NCBI GenBank assembly: GCA_013415865.1
Contig: CP058896.1
Coordinates: forward strand, 1,469,957 to 1,533,956
Source of the DNA: Methanomassiliicoccales archaeon
Lineage (GTDB): Archaea; Thermoplasmatota; Thermoplasmata; Methanomassiliicoccales; UBA472
Reading direction: 5' to 3'
DNA: 64,000 bases
This document shows positions 42,428-50,910 of the stretch, one piece after another. Numbering within the stretch: the stretch's first letter is position 1; each line of letters starts with the position of its first letter. Both the position numbers and the translations under genes were made by a program. The notes beneath the pieces were generated by a model. That model saw only the letters and a list, made by a program, of their open reading frames with translations. It was not told the DNA's origin and did not search any database.

Positions 42428-44221
42428 ATGTGCGGTATAATCGGTTACACTGGTTATCGCCAGGCCACAGAAGTGCTCATGGAGTCGTTGAAAAGGCTCG
42501 AGTATAGGGGATATGATTCTGCTGGTATAGCCATCATGGCGCCCAATCTGACGATACACAAACAGAAGGGGGAGCTCGACAGGTTGAGGTCGAGCCTCCC
42601 AAAGCTGGAAGGGAATGTTGGGATAGGACATACCAGATGGGCGACCTGCGGAAGACCCTCGGACGAGAACGCCCATCCCTTTATCGATTGCACGGGCCGC
42701 ATCTCCATAGTCCATAATGGGATCATTGAGAACTATATGCATCTGAAGGAGGGTCTGTTGAAGGAGGGCCATAGGTTCACCTCTCAAACGGATACGGAGG
42801 TGCTCGTCCATCTCGTAGAAAAATATTACAAGGATGACCTGATGGACGCGGTAAGGTCGGCATTGAACGAGATAAAAGGGACATATGCGATGGCGGCCGT
42901 GGTACAGGGGAGTGACCAGATAGTGGCCGCAAGGAAGGAGAACCCCCTTGTGGTCGGCGTCGGGGTCAACGAGAACTTCATCTCTTCCGACGTAACAGCC
43001 CTTCTCAATTACACAAACAAAGTAAAGTATGTGATGGAAGGTGAGATAGTCTCCCTGACCCCCAGGTCCATCGTCATCTGGGACGGGAATGGGGACGTGG
43101 TCGAGAGAGAGGTCCAGACGGTGAATTGGAACGCCGAGGATGCTCAAAAGGGAGGATTCCCACACTTCATGTTGAAGGAGATATTCGAGGAGCCTCAGGC
43201 CATACATAACTCACTGTTGGGCGCGTTGGACCTGATAGAGAATGGAGATATCCTTCCTAATGTCCAGTTCAATTCGGTCAAGATCATCGCATGCGGTTCA
43301 TCATTCCATGCGGCCATGGTCGGCAAGTATGTGATGGAGGAGCTGGCAAAGATACCTGTCACCCTTGAGCTGGCCTCAGAATATCGATATTCCCCTGGTG
43401 CGAAAGAGTTCCCGCTTGTGATATTGATATCGCAGAGCGGTGAGACCGCCGACACGCTTGCCGCTGCCAGGGAGGCAAAGAGGAGAGGGTGCAGGACTTT
43501 GGGCATCACCAATGTTATCGGGTCGACCTTGACCAGAGAGGTCGATGAGGTCGTCTACACCCGTGCAGGGCCCGAGATAGGGATTGCAGCGACCAAGACC
43601 TTCATGACACAGCTCATAGCGCTCTATATCGTGGCCATCAGGATAGGATATGCAAAGAGGTCCCTGAGCCATGACGGCATGTGGAGCAATCTTAAAGAAC
43701 TGAGGAAGATGCCTGGAGTGGTGCAGGCGGTCCTGGACAAGGACCCTGAGATCGAAAAGGCAAGCGAGATGATCGCTACAGCAAGAGACGTCTTCTTCAT
43801 TGGAAGGAACATCAACTACCCAACCATGCTCGAGGGGGCACTGAAGCTCAAGGAAATATCATACATCCATGCCGAAGGATTTGCGGCCGGAGAGCTTAAG
43901 CATGGTCCCCTGGCATTATTGGACTCGAAGACACCAGTGATCGCGGTCGCGATGCAAAAGGACCACACATATGAAAAAATGCTGGCCAACATCTCAGAGG
44001 TAGCTGCAAGGGAGAGCCCAATATTGGCCATAGGATGCGAAGGGGACCGCGAGCTTGCGCAGATCTCTGACATATGCATCAACGTCCCCTGCGTCCATCC
44101 ATTGTTCTCCCCGATACCCGTGACCGTCGTCCTTCAGTTGATAGCGTATCATGCAGCGAACAAGCGGGGCTGCTCGATCGACAAGCCGAAGAACCTAGCG
44201 AAGAGCGTCACAGTGGAGTGA
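42428..44221 (+). CDS. glmS: Glucosamine-6-phosphate synthase (isomerizing)
   Basis: A 597-residue enzyme that makes glucosamine-6-P from fructose-6-P and glutamine. The N-terminal glutaminase has catalytic Cys2 (MCGIIGYTGY), GHTRWATCG and HNGIIENY. Two SIS sugar-isomerase domains follow, with SQSGETADTL and EGALKLKEISYIHAEGF. It is one base after the glmU-like gene and co-transcribed, supplying its substrate. Confidence 0.96.
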   Translation: MCGIIGYTGYRQATEVLMESLKRLEYRGYDSAGIAIMAPNLTIHKQKGELDRLRSSLPKLEGNVGIGHTRWATCGRPSDENAHPFIDCTGRISIVHNGIIENYMHLKEGLLKEGHRFTSQTDTEVLVHLVEKYYKDDLMDAVRSALNEIKGTYAMAAVVQGSDQIVAARKENPLVVGVGVNENFISSDVTALLNYTNKVKYVMEGEIVSLTPRSIVIWDGNGDVVEREVQTVNWNAEDAQKGGFPHFMLKEIFEEPQAIHNSLLGALDLIENGDILPNVQFNSVKIIACGSSFHAAMVGKYVMEELAKIPVTLELASEYRYSPGAKEFPLVILISQSGETADTLAAAREAKRRGCRTLGITNVIGSTLTREVDEVVYTRAGPEIGIAATKTFMTQLIALYIVAIRIGYAKRSLSHDGMWSNLKELRKMPGVVQAVLDKDPEIEKASEMIATARDVFFIGRNINYPTMLEGALKLKEISYIHAEGFAAGELKHGPLALLDSKTPVIAVAMQKDHTYEKMLANISEVAARESPILAIGCEGDRELAQISDICINVPCVHPLFSPIPVTVVLQLIAYHAANKRGCSIDKPKNLAKSVTVE

Positions 44222-44226
44222 TCACT

Positions 44227-45204
44227 TTACAATCTCTCAGGGCAATCTTCACGTCTCGAGCACGAATTGCATTTTCCTGGACGATTATGGTTCCTGTGCG
44301 CCTCACCGGATGATGCGACCATCCTCATCTCATCAAGCTTTGAGACGACGATTTCTTTGAGCCCATCATCGAAATCTATCTCGACCTCGTGCTCCCCATA
44401 TTTTAAAATCCCTCTGCTGACCTTTTTTCCTTGGTCTGTTAGAATGAGACAATATGCTGCCAATTGCACGATATGGGAGAACAACGGTCCTTTCGGCCTT
44501 CTACCGCTCTTCATCTCCACTGGGACCAGCTCTCCGTTCTCCTCGAGGATATAGTCGGGGCGACCGGTGAGCCCATATTTATCAGACCTAAGTAGCTCTG
44601 AACTGTCAGTCCCGATGTAACATACCGTAGCTGACAAATGGTTCTGCCCTTTCCTGATCTCAGATTCCCTTTTGGAGGAAAGGGACATATGAAGGGCCAT
44701 ACTGGTCCCGATAAGCCAAAGGAGGGACAGCACCATGCAGATCTGTGCTATCTCTGGGGGCACATTGAATATGATTATGAGATTGAGCACAATAAAAACG
44801 GACACGATGCTGACCAGTGCCAATGCCCTTTCCGTTCCGAACTTCTTTTCGACGTCCTCCCTCCCTGACCGATAAACGAGATAAAGGATCAGGCCGATCC
44901 AGAGCACAGAAGGAATGGAGCTCAGCCAGATCGTTTCTCTGGACATCTGCATGTTGAATATGAACAGACCGATCAATGCGAGTATCGTCGCGATCAATGA
45001 AAACCAAAGCACCATCCTTTCCCAGATCAACGCCTTTTTTTCGCTCTCTATGATCATCATGAGCTCGGTACTGAGGTCACTGTGCTTTTTATCCCCCTGG
45101 TGAAGCGTCTCAGAGCTCACCTCGCGGCCTCGGCTCAACCACCAGCTCAGCGGGCAATAGCAGAACCGCTCTAGCTCGCTCGCTGAGATGATCGGCGCGA
45201 CCAT
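44227..45204 (-). CDS. Cas4-like PD-(D/E)XK nuclease with four-helix membrane insertion
   Basis: A 325-residue protein (numbered from 45204). Cas4 hallmarks are split by membrane helices: N-terminal C15/C17 in FCYCPLSWW, then four hydrophobic helices (about 64-86, 92-111, 127-147, 152-173). The nuclease core follows, with GRPD (D217), VEMKSG (E230, K232) and VQLAAY (Q247), and the iron-sulfur cysteines C312, C315 and C321 (CNSCSRREDC) are at the end. It should be a membrane-bound RecB-family nuclease. An ATG at 45261 overlapping the upstream nuclease gene is the alternative start. No cas genes are nearby. Confidence 0.8.
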   Translation of the reverse strand: MVAPIISASELERFCYCPLSWWLSRGREVSSETLHQGDKKHSDLSTELMMIIESEKKALIWERMVLWFSLIATILALIGLFIFNMQMSRETIWLSSIPSVLWIGLILYLVYRSGREDVEKKFGTERALALVSIVSVFIVLNLIIIFNVPPEIAQICMVLSLLWLIGTSMALHMSLSSKRESEIRKGQNHLSATVCYIGTDSSELLRSDKYGLTGRPDYILEENGELVPVEMKSGRRPKGPLFSHIVQLAAYCLILTDQGKKVSRGILKYGEHEVEIDFDDGLKEIVVSKLDEMRMVASSGEAHRNHNRPGKCNSCSRREDCPERL

Positions 45205-45254
45205 GCGTATAAGAAAGACATTCCCCGATAATATGATTGGCGGTTGATGGCCCT

Positions 45255-46040
45255 TCAACATTGGTCAGCATAATTGCATGCATGGTCGGTCAAAGTACCA
45301 TCGACAATGTTGACCCCATCAGGAAGCTGGACATCATCGATGTAACCAAACCAATAGACGACGAGCCCTCTCCCGAACATATCCAGATAAGGGGCCAACT
45401 GCTTCTTTAAATTCTTATTCACCTCGGTCCTGTCCCCGAATGTGGCCTTCGACTCGATCCAGTTGATCTTCCATCCATTAACGGTAATAGGCCTATCAAA
45501 GAGACAGTCAGGCGTCTTCGTGAACTCCCCTCTGAGGTCCTTTTCGGTCCTGAAGCTGATGTTATGCTCCTTTAACCAGGTCTGCAGCTTGTTCTCTCCC
45601 CAGGCGCCCCTTTTATATTGCTGCTCGGTCGCCCATGGTGAATAAACATAATCCGCTGCCGTGATCTCTATTATCTCCTTCTTTAGGCGGGCGTTCGGGA
45701 TCATGTCTGGATCCCTTACATAGCTCCAGAACTCCTTGCGTCCCTTGCCCATCTCTTTGAACATCAAAAGGCCGGTCAGGATGGGCGAGAACTCGGCCTT
45801 TTCGGAGATCTGAAGGATCGACATTCCTCGATGCCAGTCCCTGAGCATGTCCTTGGCGTACCTCTCGACCCTATAATAGGCACGAGTTGTCTCTCTTACC
45901 GTCCGTTGTGTGTAGATGACATTCAGGAGCTCTCTGTCGAGGCCTGTACTCTCCGCAAGGATATCGATATCACACGGTCTCTTAAGTTGGTTGTAAAGAT
46001 TTTTAAAATCCTCATATTTCATTATTTTCTCACTTTTCAC
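45255..46040 (-). CDS. TPD-domain nuclease, archaeal CDIN1 (C15orf41) homologue
   Basis: A 261-residue protein with two N-terminal helix-turn-helix-like regions (about 20-60 and 70-100) and a C-terminal PD-(D/E)XK nuclease. The nuclease core is E149 in RGAWGENKLQ, the name-giving TPD at 176-178 and ESK at 196-198 (WIESKATFGD). Human CDIN1 has the same layout and is linked to dyserythropoietic anaemia through its partner codanin-1; the archaeal role is unknown. It overlaps the start region of the Cas4-like gene, so the two nucleases are made together. An alternative start is at 46022. Confidence 0.85.
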   Translation of the reverse strand: MKSEKIMKYEDFKNLYNQLKRPCDIDILAESTGLDRELLNVIYTQRTVRETTRAYYRVERYAKDMLRDWHRGMSILQISEKAEFSPILTGLLMFKEMGKGRKEFWSYVRDPDMIPNARLKKEIIEITAADYVYSPWATEQQYKRGAWGENKLQTWLKEHNISFRTEKDLRGEFTKTPDCLFDRPITVNGWKINWIESKATFGDRTEVNKNLKKQLAPYLDMFGRGLVVYWFGYIDDVQLPDGVNIVDGTLTDHACNYADQC

Positions 46041-46161
46041 ATTGTTTGGCTATAGAGAGGGGGCATAATATTTCAACATATCGTACCCTGTATCATTCAT
46101 CATGATGACTGGCCTTTCCCATGCACTTGGCCTTGACCGGGCCGAACATGGACATCTTTTT

Positions 46162-46178
46162 TATAGGGCGCGCCTATA
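46162..46178. promoter_or_regulatory. Palindrome TATAGG-N5-CCTATA before a promoter
   Basis: Perfect six-base arms with a GCGCG centre, immediately upstream of the TATA-like TTTTAAAT (46183-46190) that serves the membrane zinc-ribbon gene. The placement at the BRE position suggests a repressor or activator site. Only the symmetry is seen. Confidence 0.4.
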
Positions 46179-46230
46179 TCCCTTTTAAATCCCCAGTCAA
46201 GGGCTGGGGAGGATGGAGATGGGATAGGTT

Positions 46231-46842
46231 ATGAAGTTCGATGATATTCCTTTCATGCCAAAGGAGGCCGGGGCACCATGGCTTCCGGCGAGCGTGGCTG
46301 ATGCGAGAAAGTTCGCTTATTACGGGGTCGTCGCTGCATTGATCATACTTGTTGTTGAGATAGTGTTCCTGCTGTTCTCGCTTTTCGGGGGGCCAGGGCT
46401 TTTCCTCTATTCAGGGGCCTCAGGCTTCATCATCGGGATATTGATCGTCGTACTGTCCAAGCCCACCTTGTTCGACCCGCTCGACCAAGGCAAGTTCAAG
46501 GATGCCAACATCATGTTCCTGATATGGGGCATACTCGGACTTATTGTAATGATAGTGCCTGGAATACTCATCTTGATCGGTTTTGTAAGGCTGCAGGATG
46601 TCTTTTCGCCTCAATACCAGCAGTACAAACCCCAACAAGGCCAGGTTGCCAAGGAGCAACAAAATCAACCCGCACAGGAGCAGCAGCCTCCAGCCCCTCC
46701 TCAGCAAGAAATGCCCGCGGCCTCTGAGGAACAAACGGCCAAACAAGGGTCTCCGAAGGTAGAGATGGTGAAATGCAAGAAATGTGGGGTACAATATCCC
46801 GCTTTCATGCATCACTGTCCAAACTGTAACGAGCCTCGGTGA
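46231..46842 (+). CDS. Membrane protein with Gln/Pro-rich linker and zinc ribbon
   Basis: A 203-residue protein with about three hydrophobic segments (30-55, 58-77, 92-115), a long Q/P-rich flexible linker (about 128-175) and a C-terminal zinc ribbon, CKKCGVQYPAFMHHCPNC. The ribbon should lie in the cytoplasm and may recruit partners. No named family is recognised. GGAGG-like sequences precede the ATG. Confidence 0.8.
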   Translation: MKFDDIPFMPKEAGAPWLPASVADARKFAYYGVVAALIILVVEIVFLLFSLFGGPGLFLYSGASGFIIGILIVVLSKPTLFDPLDQGKFKDANIMFLIWGILGLIVMIVPGILILIGFVRLQDVFSPQYQQYKPQQGQVAKEQQNQPAQEQQPPAPPQQEMPAASEEQTAKQGSPKVEMVKCKKCGVQYPAFMHHCPNCNEPR

Positions 46843-46860
46843 AAGGACCTGTGAAACATC

Positions 46861-47094
46861 TTACCCATCTTTTCCAAATAACAAATGACCCCTGAACCTG
46901 ATCTTCACGATCCTATGATATGGGATGCTCGAGTCAAGTGTTTCAAAGAATGAGCGCCCCAGGGATATGATCTCCCCTCCGCTGACCGTTCTAACATCTC
47001 CAGGCGCTCCCCTATGGATATATGTGATCTCTGCTTCATTCAAGGCCCCGTATCTCCATTTGATCTCATTGAGGACCTCTCTCGGATAGACCAT
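46861..47094 (-). CDS. DUF504 protein
   Basis: A 77-residue archaeal protein with the DUF504 pattern: YPREVLNEIKWRYG, EITYIHRGAPGDVR, SFFETLDSSIPYHRIVKIRF. Its compact beta fold suggests RNA or nucleotide binding; the function is unknown. It is divergent from ade by about 60 bases. Confidence 0.88.
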   Translation of the reverse strand: MVYPREVLNEIKWRYGALNEAEITYIHRGAPGDVRTVSGGEIISLGRSFFETLDSSIPYHRIVKIRFRGHLLFGKDG

Positions 47095-47157
47095 ACATAT
47101 TGATTGCGACCTTCACTTTCAAAAGCCTTTTTACTTGGTCGTGCGCTAGTTTCATTC

Positions 47158-48792
47158 ATGGAACGATCGATTGAAGGGAATCTGGTGGACGTGGTCAACG
47201 GCAAGATATTCCCTGCCCGGGTCAGGTTCTCAGATGGAAAGGTCACTAAGATCGACACGTTGGATGAGGCACCAGGCGTCTATATCCTTCCCGGTTTCAT
47301 AGATGCCCACATCCATATCGAATCATCACAGCTCTGCCCATCTAGGTTTGCGGAGGAGGCCGTCGCGCATGGCACCACGAGCGTGGTCTGCGACCCCCAC
47401 GAGATCGCGAACGTCCTTGGCATGGAAGGGGTGATGTATATGGTCGAGGATGCGAAGGGCGTCCCCCTCAGGATATATTTCACCGCCCCTTCCTGCGTTC
47501 CTGCGACCAAGTTCGAGACGTCAGGGTCCAGGTTGGGCGTTGACGAGGTCGAGAAGCTATTGGCGATGAAGGAGTTCGTCGGTCTCGGGGAGGTCATGGA
47601 CTATAAGGGCGTGTTGGCGAAGGAGCCTGAGCTCCTAGGGAAGATCAAGGCCGCAAAGTTTTTTTGGAAACAGGTCGACGGGCACTGTCCCGGCCTGACC
47701 GGAAGAGAACTGGTCGACTATATAGGTGCAGGCATAACCAGCGACCATGAATGTATCACATCGGACGAGGCCGAGGAGAAGTTCCATATGGGCATGTGGA
47801 TAATGGCCAGGGAGGGAAGCGGCCATAAGAATCTCCGGGCCTTGCTTCCCTTCGTAAAATCCAACGAATGTTTCCTTGTGTCCGACGACCTTCAGGCGGT
47901 CGACCTGGCCGAGGGCCATTTGGATATGTTGTTGAGGAAAGCGGTCCTGATGGGGGTGGACCCCATGCATGCGATAAGGGCTGTGACGGCCTGGCCATCT
48001 TGGCATTATTTTCTCCCTTCTGGCGTTATCGGTCCAGGAAAGAACGCTGATATCGTTGTCGTCCAAGACCTTCGCCTCTTCAAGGTCTTGGAGGTCTATA
48101 TCGGAGGCGAGCTCGTAGCGAGGGATGGAAAAGCCCTGTTCGAGGCGAGGCCAAGGAAGATGGACCGAAGGACCAGAGAGCTCAGCATCAGGCCAGAGGA
48201 CCTTGCGATCAGATGCGAAGGAAGATGGGCGGAGGTCAGGGTCATCAAGGCCGAGAAGAACGAGATCGAATCCTCGGGGACCATAAGAAAGGTCCCGGTC
48301 ATCGATGGGAGGATCAATGCCGACCTTGACCAGGACGTCCTTCATCTCGCCGTTGTCAATAGGTACATGGATGCACCACCAGCGTTGGGCTTCGTCACCG
48401 GATTTCGATTAAGGAGAGGAGCCGCCGCTTCGACCGTTTCGCACGATTCTCACAACATCATAGCGGTCGGAGCAGAACTGGGGAGCATGGCAAAGGCCAT
48501 CAATATGGCATCAAGTTATGGGGGCTATCATGTCGTGGACGGAGACAAAGCAACCTCTCTCGTTCTGGACATCGCAGGCCTGATGTCGACAGCGCCCTGC
48601 TCCAAGGTCATCGAGGACGAACGAAGGACGATCGAGGCATTGAGAGAGATGGGATGCGACCTCCCTTCTCCCTTCGCCACCCTTTCGTTCCTGAGCCTGT
48701 TGGTGGTCCCGGAGCTCAAATTGAGCGACAAAGGACTGTTCGACACCCGGTCCCAAAGATTTGTCGATGTGGTCGTTAAGGTTGAAAAGTGA
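47158..48792 (+). CDS. ade: Adenine deaminase
   Basis: A 544-residue amidohydrolase that converts adenine to hypoxanthine and ammonia. The metal motif is GFIDAHIHIESS, and DPHEIANVLG, DGHCPGL and SDHECITSDEA follow in order. The C-terminal domain has SHDSHNIIAVG. The start at 47158 is preferred: a TATA-like TTTTTAC lies 27-30 bp upstream and the conserved sequence begins there. First gene of a purine salvage cluster with two phosphoribosyltransferases. Confidence 0.95.
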   Translation: MERSIEGNLVDVVNGKIFPARVRFSDGKVTKIDTLDEAPGVYILPGFIDAHIHIESSQLCPSRFAEEAVAHGTTSVVCDPHEIANVLGMEGVMYMVEDAKGVPLRIYFTAPSCVPATKFETSGSRLGVDEVEKLLAMKEFVGLGEVMDYKGVLAKEPELLGKIKAAKFFWKQVDGHCPGLTGRELVDYIGAGITSDHECITSDEAEEKFHMGMWIMAREGSGHKNLRALLPFVKSNECFLVSDDLQAVDLAEGHLDMLLRKAVLMGVDPMHAIRAVTAWPSWHYFLPSGVIGPGKNADIVVVQDLRLFKVLEVYIGGELVARDGKALFEARPRKMDRRTRELSIRPEDLAIRCEGRWAEVRVIKAEKNEIESSGTIRKVPVIDGRINADLDQDVLHLAVVNRYMDAPPALGFVTGFRLRRGAAASTVSHDSHNIIAVGAELGSMAKAINMASSYGGYHVVDGDKATSLVLDIAGLMSTAPCSKVIEDERRTIEALREMGCDLPSPFATLSFLSLLVVPELKLSDKGLFDTRSQRFVDVVVKVEK

Positions 48793-48840
48793 AAAGAAAT
48801 ATCATCGATCAAAGCATCTCCGTTGCATCAAAATCTTTGG

Positions 48841-49512
48841 ATGATGACCGATATGACCGAGATCGAGAGCTTTAGGTGCAAGATAGTTACGTTCGAGGAG
48901 ATATCAAAGTGGACGCTCGATGTTTCCAGGCAGGTCGGGGACAGCGGGTATAGCCCTACGGTCATCATTGGCCTCACCCGAGGGGGATGGGTCCCGGCAA
49001 GATTGCTCTGCGACCACCTCCAGGTAAAGAAGCTCTACGCAGTGAAGACCGAGCATTGGGGCGTCACAGCGAACCAGAATGGAAAAGCTCTATTGACACA
49101 GGAGCTCAATGCGAGCATAGAGAACGAGAACGTCCTGATAGTGGATGACATCACTGACACTGGGGAGAGCTTGGAACTGGCCACATCCCACGTCAGGGCG
49201 ATGGGGCCTAAGGAGATCAAGACCTGCACCTTGTTGCACATCACGCATTCAAGGACCGAGCCAGATTTTTATTCCGTAAAGGTACCTAAGGAGGTATGGA
49301 CATGGTTCATCTTCCCATGGAACCTCCATGAGGACATGAGGACCCTCCTCCCGAAGACATTGTATCAGGGAAGGACCGAACAAGAGATAGTGACGGCCTT
49401 CAAAGACCAATTCCAAATAGACATATCGGAGGATCTGGCGAGGACGACATTGAAGGACCTAGAGGCCATCGGCAAGGTCAAAAGGACCGGAAGATATTGG
49501 GTGAAGACCTGA
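48841..49512 (+). CDS. Purine phosphoribosyltransferase with C-terminal winged-helix-like tail
   Basis: A type I phosphoribosyltransferase (COG2236-like), about 223 residues. The PRPP loop is VLIVDDITDTGES and the hood contains IIGLTRGGWVPARLL. The last 50 residues (TEQEIVTAF to GRYWVKT) look like a small winged helix. It should use guanine, xanthine or hypoxanthine, taking the product of Ade. ATGs at 48841, 48844 and 48853 are all possible. Confidence 0.85.
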   Translation: MMTDMTEIESFRCKIVTFEEISKWTLDVSRQVGDSGYSPTVIIGLTRGGWVPARLLCDHLQVKKLYAVKTEHWGVTANQNGKALLTQELNASIENENVLIVDDITDTGESLELATSHVRAMGPKEIKTCTLLHITHSRTEPDFYSVKVPKEVWTWFIFPWNLHEDMRTLLPKTLYQGRTEQEIVTAFKDQFQIDISEDLARTTLKDLEAIGKVKRTGRYWVKT

Positions 49513-49578
49513 AAACCCCGTATCAAGGCAAGTATGCGAGGGACAATGATTATCGTCCCTGTCGTCATTTATATCCCG

Positions 49579-50133
49579 ATGATGAAGCTATTGGCTAGCC
49601 TCGAGTCATCACCTGTCATCAAGAGAGGCGACTATGATTACTTTGTACATCCCGTGACCGATGGTATCCCAAGGATGCCATCAGAGATCCTGGAAGAGAT
49701 AGTCGAAGGATTCATGAGGATAGGCGACCTGAACTGTGACGTCATCGTCGGACCTGAGGCGATGGGCATACCTCTGGCCGCTGCACTCTCGTTAAGAACG
49801 AAGATACCGTATAATGTTGTGCGGAAAAGGAGGTATGGTCTACCAGGTGAGACGGTCGTCCAGCAGTCCACAGGTTATTCGAAGGGAGAGATGTACGTCA
49901 ATGGCCTTTCAAGAGGTGAAAGGGTCGTCCTGGTCGACGATGTGGTTTCGACCGGCGGCACGATTGCTGGCATAATCAGGACCTTCAGGTCGATGGGCGT
50001 AGAGGTCGTAGATGTGCTGGTCGCCATTGAGAAAGGTGCTGGAAGGGCGACGGTCGAGCGTGAGCTGGGGATCAAAATAAAGACGCTCGTCAAGATCGAG
50101 GTCAAGGATGGGAGGGTCCGCATCATTACTTGA
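49579..50133 (+). CDS. hpt: Hypoxanthine/adenine-type phosphoribosyltransferase (archaeal HPRT)
   Basis: A 184-residue type I PRTase with PVIKRGDYDYFVHPVTDGIP, the VIVGPEAMGIPLAAAL segment and the PRPP motif VVLVDDVVSTGGT. The archaeal Hpt family salvages hypoxanthine or adenine. The start at 49579 is the position matching the family; an upstream ATG at 49534 is less likely. It converges with the ABC exporter operon, overlapping the permease stop by about 8 bp. Confidence 0.9.
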   Translation: MMKLLASLESSPVIKRGDYDYFVHPVTDGIPRMPSEILEEIVEGFMRIGDLNCDVIVGPEAMGIPLAAALSLRTKIPYNVVRKRRYGLPGETVVQQSTGYSKGEMYVNGLSRGERVVLVDDVVSTGGTIAGIIRTFRSMGVEVVDVLVAIEKGAGRATVERELGIKIKTLVKIEVKDGRVRIIT

Positions 50134-50905
50134 TGAGCCTCCTCTTCATCAGATGGATCGAAGAGAAGAACGTCAGTGTCGTAAGTACTGAGATATAAAG
50201 CAACGCCGCTCCATCCATGATGTCAATATGATTGAAGCACAGGTCCCTGACAAGTATAGATACATGTGTAAGTGGCAATGTCAGGGCAACAGCCTCGGCC
50301 CATCCGGGGAGCACATACAATGGGAAGAAGGTCCCGCTGAACAGGAACATAGGGGTGATCAATAGGAAGAAAGGCCAGTTGAACGAGTCCATGTTCGGCG
50401 TAACAGAAGTGAACAGCATGGCGATAGATGCGAACATCAGCCCACCCAGGAATGCAACCAAAGGGACAAGGAGAAGCCCAGGAAGGCTTGCGAGGCCGAA
50501 CAGGGATATGACAAGAAGGACTATGCTCGCGTTCAGGAAGCTCTTGGTCGCACCCCAAAGCATCTCGCCAACGATGACATCCTCTATCGAAAGGGGGGTC
50601 GCTATCATAGCATCGAACGTCTTCTGATAATGCATCCTCACGAAAGATCCATATGTGCACTCGAAAAAGGCCCCGTACATGATCGAGATGGCAATGAGGC
50701 CTGGAGCTAGGAACTCAATATACCCCACCTCCATATCGTGGAACCTTAGGTCGGAGCTGATAAGGACGCCAAAGCCCATGCCCATGGCGAGGAGATAGAG
50801 CACAGGTTCGAGGAAGGATGGCAGGAAGTTCGTCTTCCAGGTCCTGAGGAATACATCCCTGTTCCTTCTCCAGACCGCGAGCGACCTCCAGCTGATGTTG
50901 TCCAT
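50126..50905 (-). CDS. ABC-2 exporter permease (NodJ/DrrB-like)
   Basis: A 259-residue permease with about six hydrophobic helices and the family motifs EPVLYLLAMGMGFG, FFECTYGSFVRMHYQKTFDAM (a typical ABC-2 loop) and PMFLFSGTFFPL. It forms an exporter with the ATPase encoded upstream. The ATG at 50905 is preferred to a TTG at 50914. The substrate (drug, lipid or polymer) is unknown. Confidence 0.88.
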   Translation of the reverse strand: MDNISWRSLAVWRRNRDVFLRTWKTNFLPSFLEPVLYLLAMGMGFGVLISSDLRFHDMEVGYIEFLAPGLIAISIMYGAFFECTYGSFVRMHYQKTFDAMIATPLSIEDVIVGEMLWGATKSFLNASIVLLVISLFGLASLPGLLLVPLVAFLGGLMFASIAMLFTSVTPNMDSFNWPFFLLITPMFLFSGTFFPLYVLPGWAEAVALTLPLTHVSILVRDLCFNHIDIMDGAALLYISVLTTLTFFSSIHLMKRRLIK

Positions 50906-50910
50906 TATGT

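Noticed and set aside
44227-45204. Cas4-like gene taken as evidence of a CRISPR adaptation module
   Set aside because: No cas1, cas2 or repeats nearby, and the membrane insert sets it apart from adaptation Cas4.
47635-48345. Antisense frame of 236 codons opposite adenine deaminase
   Set aside because: Shadow of ade; no motif, and its supposed start and stop match nothing in the context.
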